Shown piece after piece: positions 45,481-54,095 of a stretch of DNA of 64,000 nucleotides (the stretch's first letter is position 1; each line of letters opens with the position of its first letter). Position numbers and translations under genes: made by a program. The stretch spans positions 375,499 to 439,498 of the forward strand of contig CAYNRE010000071.1 in assembly GCA_964399535.1 (NCBI GenBank). The letters run 5' to 3'. A model generated the notes under the pieces. It was not told the origin of the DNA. It was given only the letters and a program-made list of their open reading frames with translations, and searched no databases. Origin of the DNA: CAYNRE01 sp964399535. GTDB taxonomy: Bacteria > Planctomycetota > Planctomycetia > Pirellulales > CAYNRE01.

Positions 45481-47031
45481 CTACTCGGGCCTTGTGATGC
45501 CGAGCTTCTGCATCTTCCAGTGCAGCGTGGACCGCTTCATCCCGAGGCGGGCGGCTGCGCCCTTCGGCCCGCCCAGCACCCAGCCGGCTTCATCGAGAGC
45601 CGCGAGAATATGCTCGCGCTCGGCGTCGACTAAAGTGAGCGGCCGAGAGTCGTTCAAGGGCGATTGCGCTGGCACGGTTTGTAAATCGCCAAGCGGCACT
45701 TGAAGGACCAGGCCTGACGACAAAATCACCGCGCGCTCGATGATGTTTTGCAGTTCGCGGACGTTCCCGGGCCAGGGATAACGGACTAGCGCGTCCATGG
45801 CCTCGGACGGGATGGTTTCAACCCGTCGCCCCATCCGCCTGGCGAATCGCTGGGTGAAGTGACGCACCAGGCGCGGAATATCGTCTGGGCGCTCGCGGAG
45901 GGGAGGCAGCACCAAGGGAAAGACGTTCAGTCGGTAGTAAAGGTCTTCGCGGAACCGGCCGTCTGCAACCATGGTCGAAAGGTCGCGATGGGTTGCCGCA
46001 ACCAGTCGCACGTCGACTTTGATCGTCTTGGTGCCGCCTAACCGCTCGAATTCCTGCTCTTGCAGTACGCGGAGAAGTTTAGGCTGCAATTCGGACGGGA
46101 TGTCGCCGACCTCGTCCAGAAACAGCGTTCCCAGATGCGCTACTTCGAACCGGCCGATCTTCTGGCTGATAGCGCCCGTGAATGCGCCTTTCTCGTGGCC
46201 AAATAGCTCACTCTCCAGCAGCCCCGTGGGAATGGCGGCGCAGTTGAGCTTAATGAAACTGCGGCTCCGGCGCGGGCTTCGCTCGTGCAGCGCTCGGGCG
46301 ACAAGTTCTTTGCCCGTGCCCGTCTCGCCGCGAATCAGAACTGTGGAATCGGTCGGCGCGACCGTTTCGACCTCCTTCAGCACCCGGCGGAGCGCGGCGC
46401 TCTCCCCGACAATGTCGCCGAAGTTGTGCTCGGTACGGATCTCCTCCTCCAAGTAGGCATTTTCTTTGGAAAGCTTCTCCCGGAGCGCGTCAATTTCTTG
46501 GAATGCTTGCGCGTTTTCAAAGGCCACGGCCACTTGGTTTGCCACCATTTGGAGAAAGGTCGCATCCGCCTCGGCGTACGCTGACGCCCGCTTGGATGAA
46601 AACACTAGCGCGCCCAATCGTCGGCGAGCAGTGGTAAGCGGAAGCGAACAGAGACTCTGCACCCCGTACGGCTTGACTTGTTCCAGCAAGCGGGGCCAGC
46701 GCGTCAACTCGTTTTGGCTCGCCACGATGAGGGATTGCTGCGACTGCAAAACGAGGCCTGCCGGATCTTCTTCCACCGAAAGGACGATCACCTTTCCAGG
46801 TGGAACTTCCTCGCTAGTCTCGAGGACGTGCAGGCGCATGGTCTTGTCTGCCGGCTCATGAAGCACGACCGAGACAAAATCAAAACTCACGACCTGCTTA
46901 AGTCGCCCGGCCAGGTCGTGGAAAAGTGCCTGCAAATCGCGATGTGCGACGATCGCTTCCGACACTGCGAGCAAAGCTCGGTGTGGATCGTCATTCGACG
47001 TTGTTCGCCCGTCAGAGTGAACGCGTGCCAT
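45481..47031 (-). CDS. Sigma-54-dependent transcriptional activator with GAF sensor (FhlA/NorR-like)
   Basis: A 516-residue bacterial enhancer-binding protein. Residues about 20-165 are a GAF sensor domain. A short coiled coil (REKLSKENAYLEEEI) leads to a complete AAA+ domain: Walker A GETGTGKE (233-240), the sigma-54-contacting GAFTGA loop (about 284-289), Walker B LFLDEVGD (301-308) and the arginine-finger region FREDLYYRLNVFPL. The C-terminus is a Fis-type helix-turn-helix (GAAARLGMKRSTLHWKMQKL). The ATG at 47031 with AAGG upstream is preferred over a GTG three codons earlier. Its stop is about 150 bases before the predicted sigma-54 promoter, so it very likely controls the downstream tyrosinase cluster. 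The GAF ligand is unknown; NorR-type iron-site cysteines are not seen. Confidence 0.93.
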   Translation of the reverse strand: MARVHSDGRTTSNDDPHRALLAVSEAIVAHRDLQALFHDLAGRLKQVVSFDFVSVVLHEPADKTMRLHVLETSEEVPPGKVIVLSVEEDPAGLVLQSQQSLIVASQNELTRWPRLLEQVKPYGVQSLCSLPLTTARRRLGALVFSSKRASAYAEADATFLQMVANQVAVAFENAQAFQEIDALREKLSKENAYLEEEIRTEHNFGDIVGESAALRRVLKEVETVAPTDSTVLIRGETGTGKELVARALHERSPRRSRSFIKLNCAAIPTGLLESELFGHEKGAFTGAISQKIGRFEVAHLGTLFLDEVGDIPSELQPKLLRVLQEQEFERLGGTKTIKVDVRLVAATHRDLSTMVADGRFREDLYYRLNVFPLVLPPLRERPDDIPRLVRHFTQRFARRMGRRVETIPSEAMDALVRYPWPGNVRELQNIIERAVILSSGLVLQVPLGDLQTVPAQSPLNDSRPLTLVDAEREHILAALDEAGWVLGGPKGAAARLGMKRSTLHWKMQKLGITRPE

Positions 47032-47277
47032 CGTCAGCACCTTGCCCAGCGATCATTCCAGCCATCCCATCCCAACACCGCAGATTCTAACAGATCTTGA
47101 GAACCTAGCGGATTGCGAGCCAAAGGTTGAACATTCGCGTTGCTTGGCCGCTTGGCGGAGCTAAACCGAGCCACCGCTGTCGAGCGGAAGACCAGCGGCG
47201 CGAAGCGCAAGGAATCGAAGCTGAGGCACGGAGGCCTCAGAAACGGCAGGCAGGTCAGGGAAACGCAGGGACAGCGG

Positions 47278-47570
47278 AGTTACCGCACGAACGTGGACGG
47301 GTCGGGCCGGATCGTGCTCCCCAGCGAGCTCCGCCAGCGGCAGCAGATTCACGAGGGGGACACCGTGGTCGCGGTGGACGATGACCACGGCGTGCAGGTC
47401 AAGAGCCTCGACCGGGCCTTGGCCGAAGCGCAGGACTATTTCGCCACGCTGGCCCCGCCGGAAGTGCAGCTCTCGGAAGAAGTCCTGGCCGACCGCCGCC
47501 GCGAGGCTGAGCTTGAGGAGCGTTGTGCTCGACGCCTCCGGCGTCAGGGTGCTGCGCGAGGTGTGTTGTT
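47278..47570 (+). pseudogene. Decayed AbrB/PIN toxin-antitoxin pair
   Basis: From 47278 the frame encodes an AbrB/MazE-type antitoxin domain, SYRTNVDGSGRIVLPSELRQ, followed by QIHEGDTVVAV and an acidic tail. The position where its start codon should be reads CGG, so the start is lost; only a doubtful TTG at 47140 remains. Near 47516 a second frame opens with SVVLDAS, the usual first strand of a PIN-domain ribonuclease toxin, which is normally encoded right after or overlapping such an antitoxin. The toxin is cut off after about 16 residues (VRVLREV) and runs into unrelated sequence. Both genes therefore look dead. Confidence 0.6.
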
Positions 47571-48065
47571 TGGGATCCTTCGCTCGCACAGGCCGCGTCC
47601 TTGCACGGCGTGCAATGCACCGCGCGCGGGTCGGCGGGCGCTAGCCGCGCGAGCCCTATGCCAGCGCCCTTCTGTGTCAGATTTGTGTCAGATTTCGGGA
47701 AAGCGCCCCAACTGACACGCGCATAAGAATGCCCGATGACCTTGGCTCGCAACGAGTTGCTGCGAAAAAAAAGTCATCGGGCAGGCAGTCGGGGCGACAG
47801 GACACGAGTTGAACTGTTTCTGGCCTGCATTCAGGCTGGCGATGCAGATTTGCGCTACATGATCTCCGAGGCTGCGATTTGCGAACGGTCGTAACGCACA
47901 ACGGGTGGGCGGTTTGCCGCTCAATTCGTGTTACAGCTCTTTACAAACCAAAAGCCACTTGCTGCGGCATCGAGGGCCAGGCGTAGCATTCACGATGCTG
48001 GCCCGCAACGTTCACAATCGCCGTAGTTCCCGCGTGACCGTCAATCGCCCTGGTGAAGTGTTGGA
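47571..48065. other. Gap with a tRNA-Pro-like fragment
   Basis: No gene is supported. TCGGGGCGACAGGA at 47789-47802 repeats the 3' end of tRNA-Pro, and after a five-base difference TTGAACTG resembles the next tRNA bases (TTGAACCTG). Confidence 0.5.
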
Positions 48066-48983
48066 CTACGGTGAGAAGTGCCCGCGATGGGTAGCGATCT
48101 GCCAAATGTTACCCCAAGGATCTCGAATCATCGAGCGACGGTCCCCGTAGGGCATGTCCTGCGGTTCTTCGATCGATTCGGAACCGCAATTCAACGCGCG
48201 TTTATAGGTTGCGTTTGAGTCTTCGACATAAACGTAGAGGCACGCCGGCATCGCCTGTCGCTGGAGAGTCGAGCCTATCATGACCATGGAATCGCCGATT
48301 CGAAGCTCCGCTGGCTTCCCAGGTCGGAATTGGCCGACAGCAAGGAAGACGCGCTTAACGAACTGGACGAGACCCTCAGGATCGTCCACGGCAATTCGAG
48401 GAATGAGAGCAGGCCAACCAGCGGGTGCGAAATCTAATTTTGCGGTGCTTTCATCCTTCTGGTCGTCGACTCCAGGCTGTAGATAAAAAGCCAGTGGCAG
48501 CACGACTCCAAAATGGTCTTGGAGCAACTGCATATCCTGTAGCTCCACCTCTTCCAGGATATATCCTTGCGCATGACACTGTACTTGCGCCTCTGGGGAC
48601 AGGCAGGGAACATCTTGACCGTCAACTCGACCCTGGCCGCGAAACGCTGCAGGTGGTAACGGCCACTTCCGGTTATTCGGGAGTGCAAACGCGCCGAACC
48701 CCTGCTCGTCGAACTCAATGGCGTGGACATCGACTTCGTGGCCGAGTCCGTTCTTCAAGACGAAATTGGTCGCCGTGCCGCCTGACTGACGGATGTACTC
48801 GGATGTTCGGCAAATGGCTTCCAGACGCGGCACGTCGTCGACACAAACGATGATGTCGAGATCTCCGTGCAGTCGGGTTTGTTTGCCAAGTAACGCGTCG
48901 ATGCCCCAGCCTCCGTCGAGCCAAACGTCAATCGACGACGCTTTCATAAGGGCCAGGAATTGCAGAACCGCGTCCGACGTCAT
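48066..48983 (-). CDS. Nucleotidyltransferase-VOC fusion, possible antibiotic-modifying protein
   Basis: A 305-residue fusion. Residues 1-175 are a nucleotidyltransferase of the lincosamide/aminoglycoside-type group: IDVWLDGGWGIDALLG and TRLHGDLDIIV carry the glycines and the metal-binding aspartates, and DVPRLEAICR matches the helix that follows. Residues about 195-305 form a VOC domain (glyoxalase/bleomycin-resistance/PhnB-like): LIPRIAVDDPEGLVQFVKRVF, CLYVYVEDSNATYKRAL and MIRDPWGNIWQIATH. Each half is related to drug-resistance proteins, but both folds also have household members, so substrate and activity are unknown. The ATG has a GGGG stretch upstream. It lies alone between two tRNA-Pro fragments (47789 and 49346), which suggests arrival with a mobile element. 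Confidence 0.82.
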   Translation of the reverse strand: MTSDAVLQFLALMKASSIDVWLDGGWGIDALLGKQTRLHGDLDIIVCVDDVPRLEAICRTSEYIRQSGGTATNFVLKNGLGHEVDVHAIEFDEQGFGAFALPNNRKWPLPPAAFRGQGRVDGQDVPCLSPEAQVQCHAQGYILEEVELQDMQLLQDHFGVVLPLAFYLQPGVDDQKDESTAKLDFAPAGWPALIPRIAVDDPEGLVQFVKRVFLAVGQFRPGKPAELRIGDSMVMIGSTLQRQAMPACLYVYVEDSNATYKRALNCGSESIEEPQDMPYGDRRSMIRDPWGNIWQIATHRGHFSP

Positions 48984-49219
48984 GTCACTAAGCCCCCACG
49001 GCTACGGGACCAAACCACCCAGTTCCCCTACCGGTAGAGTTGAGTCGTTGCAGAAGAAGAAGGGACGACACGTCCAGGCAAGCGCAATAAGAGACGCCCA
49101 CTTTCCTATCGTAACGTCCCCGAATCGGGGTAACAAGAGAAGCGACATAGATGTCAGGAACCTTTATTGGCTCCTCGAACATGAAGGCCATGCGCAGCTT
49201 CCGAAGATGAGCAGGGGAT

Positions 49220-49299
49220 CAGGTGAGCAGGTGACCGCAGGAGATTAGGCCTGCATGTGAACCAAGTCTCCTGTATTCTGTCCTTCACCTGCTCGCCTG
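49220..49299. repeat. 80-base imperfect inverted repeat
   Basis: The outer arms CAGGTGAGCAGGTGA (49220-49234) and TCACCTGCTCGCCTG (49285-49299) pair at 14 of 15 bases. Inner arms CAGGAGA (49238-49244) and TCTCCTG (49267-49273) pair fully. There is no following T run, so it is not an obvious terminator. It could be a small non-autonomous repeat element. Confidence 0.6.
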
Positions 49300-49345
49300 C
49301 TCCAATTTTCTCCTGCTCTATTTTGGGCGGCAGTGCCGCCAAAAA

Positions 49346-49367
49346 TCGGGGCGACAGGATTTGAACC
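49346..49367 (-). repeat. 22-base fragment of tRNA-Pro 3' end
   Basis: Identical over 22 bases to 63667-63688, the discriminator base, 3' acceptor strand and T-arm part of tRNA-Pro(GGG), then diverging. It is probably an old attachment-site scar. Confidence 0.65.
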
Positions 49368-49752
49368 GTGCGCCGATTTTGAGCCAAGCAACTACGAGCC
49401 TTGCGGTTGCGCCGATTGCGAGATGTGCAGCGCTGCAAATGCGCTGCAAACGGGTCGCCTCAAATGGCTCGAAATGGCGTTGAATGACATCGATCTGCAA
49501 CAAGTCATTCTCGCGTGGTACACGCTGCCGGTTTCAATCAGGGCCGCGATTGCGTTGCTGGTAAGCGCCGCACGTCACTGATCAGGGTTGCCGCATTGCT
49601 GATGGCGTATACCCTCAGGACACGCCCTCCTGAGCAGCCTCCGGCGCCTTCCGCACGGACCACCATCCAAGACAGAACACGGTGCACTGACGCCATCATT
49701 AGTTGCCCGAGACTTTCAGACGACGCCCATGCGGCTGTGTGTCGCGAACCTG

Positions 49753-52086
49753 CTAGAGCCGCACCAGCACGACCCGAAAGCCAATGTGATCGTAGCGCCG
49801 CTCAGGCTCGAACCGCTGGCGAAACGCCGAACGGCTTGCCCAAGCCGGGTCAGCCCAGCAACTTCCGCGGCGCGAACGAGAATAGCTTCCTGATTCGTTG
49901 CGGGCGGCCGTCGCCTGCGAGTCGTGCAAATCTGGATCGGTGCCGCCTGGGTATCGCCGATGAGCCCAGTCGCGGCACCACTCGCACGTGTTGCCATGCA
50001 TGTCGTGAATGCCCCAAGGATTGGCCGGGTAGCTACCGACCTTTGCGGCGCGACCCAGCGTCGGCCCTGGCTCCGCGCCGCGGTAGGGTTGGTCGCCCTT
50101 GATGTTCGCTTGTTTGCTACCGATCGAATCGCCAAATGACGTTGCCGTCGTCGTTCCGGCGCGACATGCGTACTCCCATTGGGCCTCGGTCGGCAATCGA
50201 AACTCCCACCCGGCCGGTAGTTCGCCCGCATCACGAGCGCGCTTGGTCAGCTTCGCGCAATAATCTTCGGCCTCGGCGTAATTGACATTGCCCACGGGGA
50301 GCTCGTCGCCCGCGGGCAACTCGTCCGTCGTTTCGCCCGGCAATTTGCCGACGACTCGTTTCCAATCGCCTTGCGTTACCTCGTACTTGCCGGTCCAAAA
50401 ACCGTTGCTGAGCGTGACGGTGACCTGAGATTCAAAGGGGCGGCGCTCGGGTTCGCTTAGCGGGCTGCCCATGTCAAATCGCCCAGGCGGGCACCAGCAC
50501 AGCACGGTGCCCGCAATGGTGCGCTCTTCTCCCGGTTCCTTGCCGGCCAGTGGTGCGGCCACCGCGTCAGCGTCAGAGTCCGCTGCGCCGTGCGCCCGCG
50601 CGACAACCTGGCGTGCCTCGCGGTTCGCACGTGATTTTTCCTCAAGATAATCGTGCAAGGTATCGCTGCCGAGGCCTTGTCCGTAGACCAATTCACCGCC
50701 GTAGTGCGCGGCGACGATGGCCGTGGCCGAGCCGCCCACCGCGGCGCAAAGCACAAGCGAAAGCAACGCGATTCGCGTCGACTTCATCCCGCGCCATCCG
50801 GCCGGAAGCAGCGCCGCGCCCGCCAACACTAGTCCGGCTAAGGCAAATCGCATGAGGTAGGAAGCGTACGTCGTGTGCTGTCGCAGATACTCCCAGGCGA
50901 CGCCCGGCACACCGTCTTCGCCGTAAGGAATCTGCCGTTCGGCCGTCTCGCCCGACGATTCGGCGGCCCAGCAGAGAGCCACGATCGTTGCAAAGAGCAC
51001 CAGCAACTGCACCCGTGGCAGGCGGCGTTGCGGCATGCAAAGCGCCGCAATGCCGGCCGGCACGCTAATTAGGAACAGCACGATTGGGAAATGGACGATC
51101 GCCGCGTGCGTCCGCGCCGGCTGGACGACTCCGGCCAAGACGTTGCGCGTCAAGGTTAGCGGCTTGGCGGCGGAAGTCTCTGGTCGCTTCTCGACCTGCG
51201 CCACGATCGTTATCGTGCCGTCGGGGTCGACGCGTCGCACGCGGGGATACCAGTCGGCCCGATCATCGGAGTCGACATAGTCGTATTCGAGCACGTAAAG
51301 CGTGTCGCCTGCCACCGCGACTCCCATTGGCGACCAACGGTCCGTGGACCGCGCGGCGACCGCGACGTTTCCGTCGGGCGAGATCTTGAGCACGGCACTA
51401 CAGCCAGACGCGGCGACGTACACCGTACCATCGGCGGCGACGTCGAGGCCGTACAGATTGGTCTTCGAGGGGGCATCCTTGAGTGCCTCAGGGCGCTCGC
51501 AGTCAGGCACCACAATTTTTTCGACCACGGTCGACACGGTGCCATCGGGCGCAATACGACGCACCGCCTGCTGCTCGGTGTAGTAAATCGAACCCGCGGG
51601 GCCGGCCGCGATTCCCCAGATCCACTCGACCGGTTCACCGTTCCCTCCGACCTCGCGCGCCGGTGGAAGATCGGCAAATGGCTCGGCCGCTTTGCCCGGC
51701 TCCATGCGCATAATTCGCACGCGCCCCTTCTCCGCCACCTGCGGATAATAAAAGACGCCATCCGAGCCAAACGTGACCGGGTAACTCGTGGCGACGATCA
51801 GCCTGGGGTCGAACCGGGCCACTTCGACGTCGCCCGGTGCCAGGGCTGCAAAATGCTTTTCTTCGTACCGTTCTTGCCGATCGATCGCCAGAAAATGCCC
51901 GCCAGGACCTGCTTGCGCCGTCAGGTGCCCGGTGGGATCGATCTGCCAGAGGCCATAGCCGGTGTCCATGAACCAGACGTAGCCGCCCTCGTCGACGACG
52001 ATCCCCGAGCCAGGATGAGCCCAGGCGGCTTGGGCAAGCAGCACGAGCAGGCAGAGCCCTGCGGCCAAGCGTGAGTTGATTGCCAT
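49753..52086 (-). CDS. Membrane protein with NHL-like beta-propeller and SUMF1 domain
   Basis: A 777-residue protein. A signal peptide (LAAGLCLLVLLAQAAWAHP) is followed by an NHL/SMP-30-like beta-propeller (about 20-330; GSIYYTEQQAVRRIAPDG, GTVYVAASGCSAVLKISPDG). Four predicted helices lie near 329-349, 358-375, 407-428 and 437-462. From about 522 to the end is a SUMF1/FGE-like domain (PPGRFDMGS, YEVTQGDWKRV, FRLPTEAQWEYACRAG, GNTCEWCRDW, IGFRVVLVRL). The place where true formylglycine-generating enzymes carry their catalytic cysteine pair reads RRGSCWADPAWASRSAF, with only one Cys, so sulfatase activation is doubtful; binding or scaffolding is more likely. The ATG at 52086 with AGGA upstream gives the signal peptide. 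Divergent from the LysR gene. Confidence 0.82.
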   Translation of the reverse strand: MAINSRLAAGLCLLVLLAQAAWAHPGSGIVVDEGGYVWFMDTGYGLWQIDPTGHLTAQAGPGGHFLAIDRQERYEEKHFAALAPGDVEVARFDPRLIVATSYPVTFGSDGVFYYPQVAEKGRVRIMRMEPGKAAEPFADLPPAREVGGNGEPVEWIWGIAAGPAGSIYYTEQQAVRRIAPDGTVSTVVEKIVVPDCERPEALKDAPSKTNLYGLDVAADGTVYVAASGCSAVLKISPDGNVAVAARSTDRWSPMGVAVAGDTLYVLEYDYVDSDDRADWYPRVRRVDPDGTITIVAQVEKRPETSAAKPLTLTRNVLAGVVQPARTHAAIVHFPIVLFLISVPAGIAALCMPQRRLPRVQLLVLFATIVALCWAAESSGETAERQIPYGEDGVPGVAWEYLRQHTTYASYLMRFALAGLVLAGAALLPAGWRGMKSTRIALLSLVLCAAVGGSATAIVAAHYGGELVYGQGLGSDTLHDYLEEKSRANREARQVVARAHGAADSDADAVAAPLAGKEPGEERTIAGTVLCWCPPGRFDMGSPLSEPERRPFESQVTVTLSNGFWTGKYEVTQGDWKRVVGKLPGETTDELPAGDELPVGNVNYAEAEDYCAKLTKRARDAGELPAGWEFRLPTEAQWEYACRAGTTTATSFGDSIGSKQANIKGDQPYRGAEPGPTLGRAAKVGSYPANPWGIHDMHGNTCEWCRDWAHRRYPGGTDPDLHDSQATAARNESGSYSRSRRGSCWADPAWASRSAFRQRFEPERRYDHIGFRVVLVRL

Positions 52087-52267
52087 GGACTGATTCCTAT
52101 TCGCTTTTTTTACATACCGCGTGACCGCAGGTTGCATCCTACGGCACTTCGCGTTGTCAGATATAGTTGTTTATTGTTGCGCCTATAATCTATTATGTTG
52201 TTTTCCCCGAACGGCGCCGGGTTGCGCCGACTGCAGTACACGATTCCGCGGATTCCCGAGACGCACC
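52087..52267. promoter_or_regulatory. Divergent promoter region of the SUMF1 and LysR genes
   Basis: A 181-base AT-richer interval. TATAAT at 52184-52189 is a perfect -10 hexamer for rightward (LysR gene) transcription, though no good -35 lies 16-18 bases before it. LysR regulators usually bind and autoregulate from such a divergent interval. Confidence 0.4.
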
Positions 52268-53200
52268 ATGTCCAGTTCCATTCCTTCGCTCTCGACCGAT
52301 CAAGTTGCCGCATTCGTCGAACTGGCTCGACAGGGAAGCCTGCGACGCGCGAGCGAGGCCCTACACCTCTCTGAGCAGGGCGTGCGGAATCGGCTCATCG
52401 CACTCGAGGGGCGGTTGCAAGGTGAACTCTATCGCAAAGCCCGCGGCATGAGGCAGTCCACGCCGTTGACGCGACAAGGCAGGATGTTCCTGCCACATGC
52501 AATCGCGTTTCTCGATCGTGCCCGCGAATTGGCGGAAGCCTTTCAACGCAGCGCGCAGCCGCGCGAAGTCTACGTGGCGGCCAGTCAGTACATGATGCGC
52601 TATGTGCTCATTGACGCGACTCGGCGATTCCATGCGCGGTTTCCGCAGATCCGCGTGCGTTTGAGCGTTCACACCGAACAGGAAATCGAAACCGTGCTAT
52701 TGCGCGACACGGACGTCGATCTGGGCGTCGCGGCACCCTACGAGCCGCCTGCCGAGTTGCATTACGACCATCTCTTCTCGATGAATTGGAGCTTGATCAC
52801 GCAGCCGATGCATCCACTCACCAAGCGTCGGTCGGTTCGGCTGCGTGCGATCGTGGACGAACCACTGATCGTGTTCGAGCGCGGCTCTACCGGCCGCCAG
52901 CATGTGCTCGATGCGTTCCACCATGCGGGCCTGTCACCCTGCGTGAACATGGAGACGACGACGACCGAGATCGTTGTGCAGATGGTCGAGGCAGGTCTGG
53001 GAATCGCGATTGTGCCCCTCTTGCCCAGTGGTGCCGTCACCCGTCACCGCAAAGTTGCCGTCCGCCCCATCGCCGATCCGATCCGCGCCATCAACTCTGG
53101 AGTCCTCACCCGCCGCGGAGACCGACAGTCTGCCGCGACTCGCGAATTCATTGACTTTATACGCCAGGTCGAATTCACCACCCGCCGCCGCAAACGATGA
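52268..53200 (+). CDS. LysR-type transcriptional regulator (CysB/Cbl-like)
   Basis: A 310-residue regulator. Residues 8-66 are the winged helix-turn-helix (VAAFVELARQGSLRRASEAL, SEQGVRNRLIALEGRL), and 90-305 the periplasmic-binding-protein-like effector domain (VYVAASQYMMRYVLIDATRR, VDLGVAAPYEPP, MVEAGLGIAIVPLLPSG). The invariant 'TPLTRQGRMFL' linker is present. I chose the ATG at 52268, which puts the HTH at the normal distance; an in-frame ATG 49 codons upstream would add a cysteine-rich, non-family extension. It is divergent from the NHL-SUMF1 gene and likely controls it. The effector is unknown. Confidence 0.9.
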   Translation: MSSSIPSLSTDQVAAFVELARQGSLRRASEALHLSEQGVRNRLIALEGRLQGELYRKARGMRQSTPLTRQGRMFLPHAIAFLDRARELAEAFQRSAQPREVYVAASQYMMRYVLIDATRRFHARFPQIRVRLSVHTEQEIETVLLRDTDVDLGVAAPYEPPAELHYDHLFSMNWSLITQPMHPLTKRRSVRLRAIVDEPLIVFERGSTGRQHVLDAFHHAGLSPCVNMETTTTEIVVQMVEAGLGIAIVPLLPSGAVTRHRKVAVRPIADPIRAINSGVLTRRGDRQSAATREFIDFIRQVEFTTRRRKR

Positions 53201-53519
53201 CCTAAATCACCTTCATTCGGACAACACGATGCCAACTTTGCACGCTCAGGGCGAACCGTCCTGAGTGGCATAGGGCCTTGCGGACTTCCAATCTACCGTC
53301 CCTACGTGACGCGATTGCGCGCTGTAAATGCGCTGCATTTTTGGCGACTGTGCGAGTCGTCGGCCGCGAAGGCCAGAGATGCGATCCGCTGCACACGCTG
53401 AGGCCGACAATTGGTTTCGGACAACGAACCAAGGTGTGAGATGACAGGGCGACAGGAAAACTGCCTGACGCTCGCGTTACCATAAGCCGTGTTATAGGAA
53501 AGGCTTACGAAATTCGAAA
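53201..53519. other. Left flank of the integrative element
   Basis: No gene is seen. It contains GCGCTGTAAATGCGCTGCA (53329-53347), nearly identical to 49430-49448, and an 11-base tRNA-like scrap GGGCGACAGGA at 53447-53457. Confidence 0.45.
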
Positions 53520-53561
53520 TCGGGGCGACAGGATTTGAACCTGCGACCTCTTGACCCCCAG
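53520..53561 (-). repeat. attachment-site repeat, left copy (partial tRNA-Pro)
   Basis: Forty-two bases identical to 63667-63708. It contains the tRNA's 3' half from the anticodon loop to the discriminator base. Identity stops at the anticodon loop, where integrases that use anticodon-loop core sites recombine. An inverted repeat CCCCAG-N6-CTGGGG spans the edge (53556-53573). Confidence 0.85.
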
Positions 53562-54095
53562 AGGCCCCTGGGGCTTCCGCAAAACACCTGAATTTCCCGA
53601 GGAATAACGCGATTCTATACCACTCGGGTAGACTTGCAAGCAATCGCAAACGGCTCCGAGAAAACTCGGGCGCACGCAGTAGTCCGCGCTCTTGCTTCGG
53701 TAATCAATTCGAGTAAGTCGTTCACTCCGCCGGCCGCCCCCAACGCGCCGCCGAGGGCTCGCCGTGGTCGAGCACAGCACCACGGCCGGGATCAAGAGTC
53801 GCGCCGTGGGCTCGAATGTCGCCACGCTCGATTGAAGCAACGGCCGGTCGATGCCGACGTCGCCGCTGGTCAGGATCAGGGGCAGCACCGCGAGCAAACC
53901 GCCGCCGAGGGCTCGAAGCGGGTCACATGGGCGGTAGGTGCCAGATTCAGCCGCCGAGCGGGGCGACCAGCCAGAATCGACGCGCCAGATTCGCGTATAA
54001 AGCCATCGGGCAGGCCGCATCGACCCAGAACCCGCCTTGCACCGCTGGGCCTTAGAAGGGCGATACGGGCCTCGGGCTGGAAACTGATAACGTTT
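53562..54095. other. Left end of the element, no convincing gene
   Basis: A 171-codon minus-strand frame (53505-54020) with two hydrophobic stretches crosses the attachment repeat and ends outside the element; its C-terminus is just translated tRNA sequence. Other frames are short. A small decayed gene may be hidden here, but I cannot support one. Confidence 0.4.

Larger units (their letters stand above)
48984..49752. other. Gap with inverted repeat and tRNA fragment, no gene
   Basis: This 769-base stretch holds an 80-base inverted repeat (49220-49299), a perfect palindrome at 49326-49340 (GGCGGCAGTGCCGCC), a 22-base tRNA-Pro fragment, and at 49430-49448 a 19-mer that recurs with one mismatch at 53329-53347. 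No coding region is convincing. Confidence 0.5.

Noticed and set aside
49326..49340. Palindrome GGCGGCAGTGCCGCC considered as a terminator
   Set aside because: It is flanked by T on the left and A on the right, the opposite of what an intrinsic terminator on either strand needs.
49753..52086. Calling the SUMF1 protein the formylglycine-generating enzyme for the sulfatase
   Set aside because: The active-site cysteine pair is not present in the expected segment and the two genes are 30 kb apart.
53505..54020. A 171-codon frame at the left end of the element
   Set aside because: It reads through the attachment repeat so its C-terminus is translated tRNA sequence; no start signal or domain is visible.
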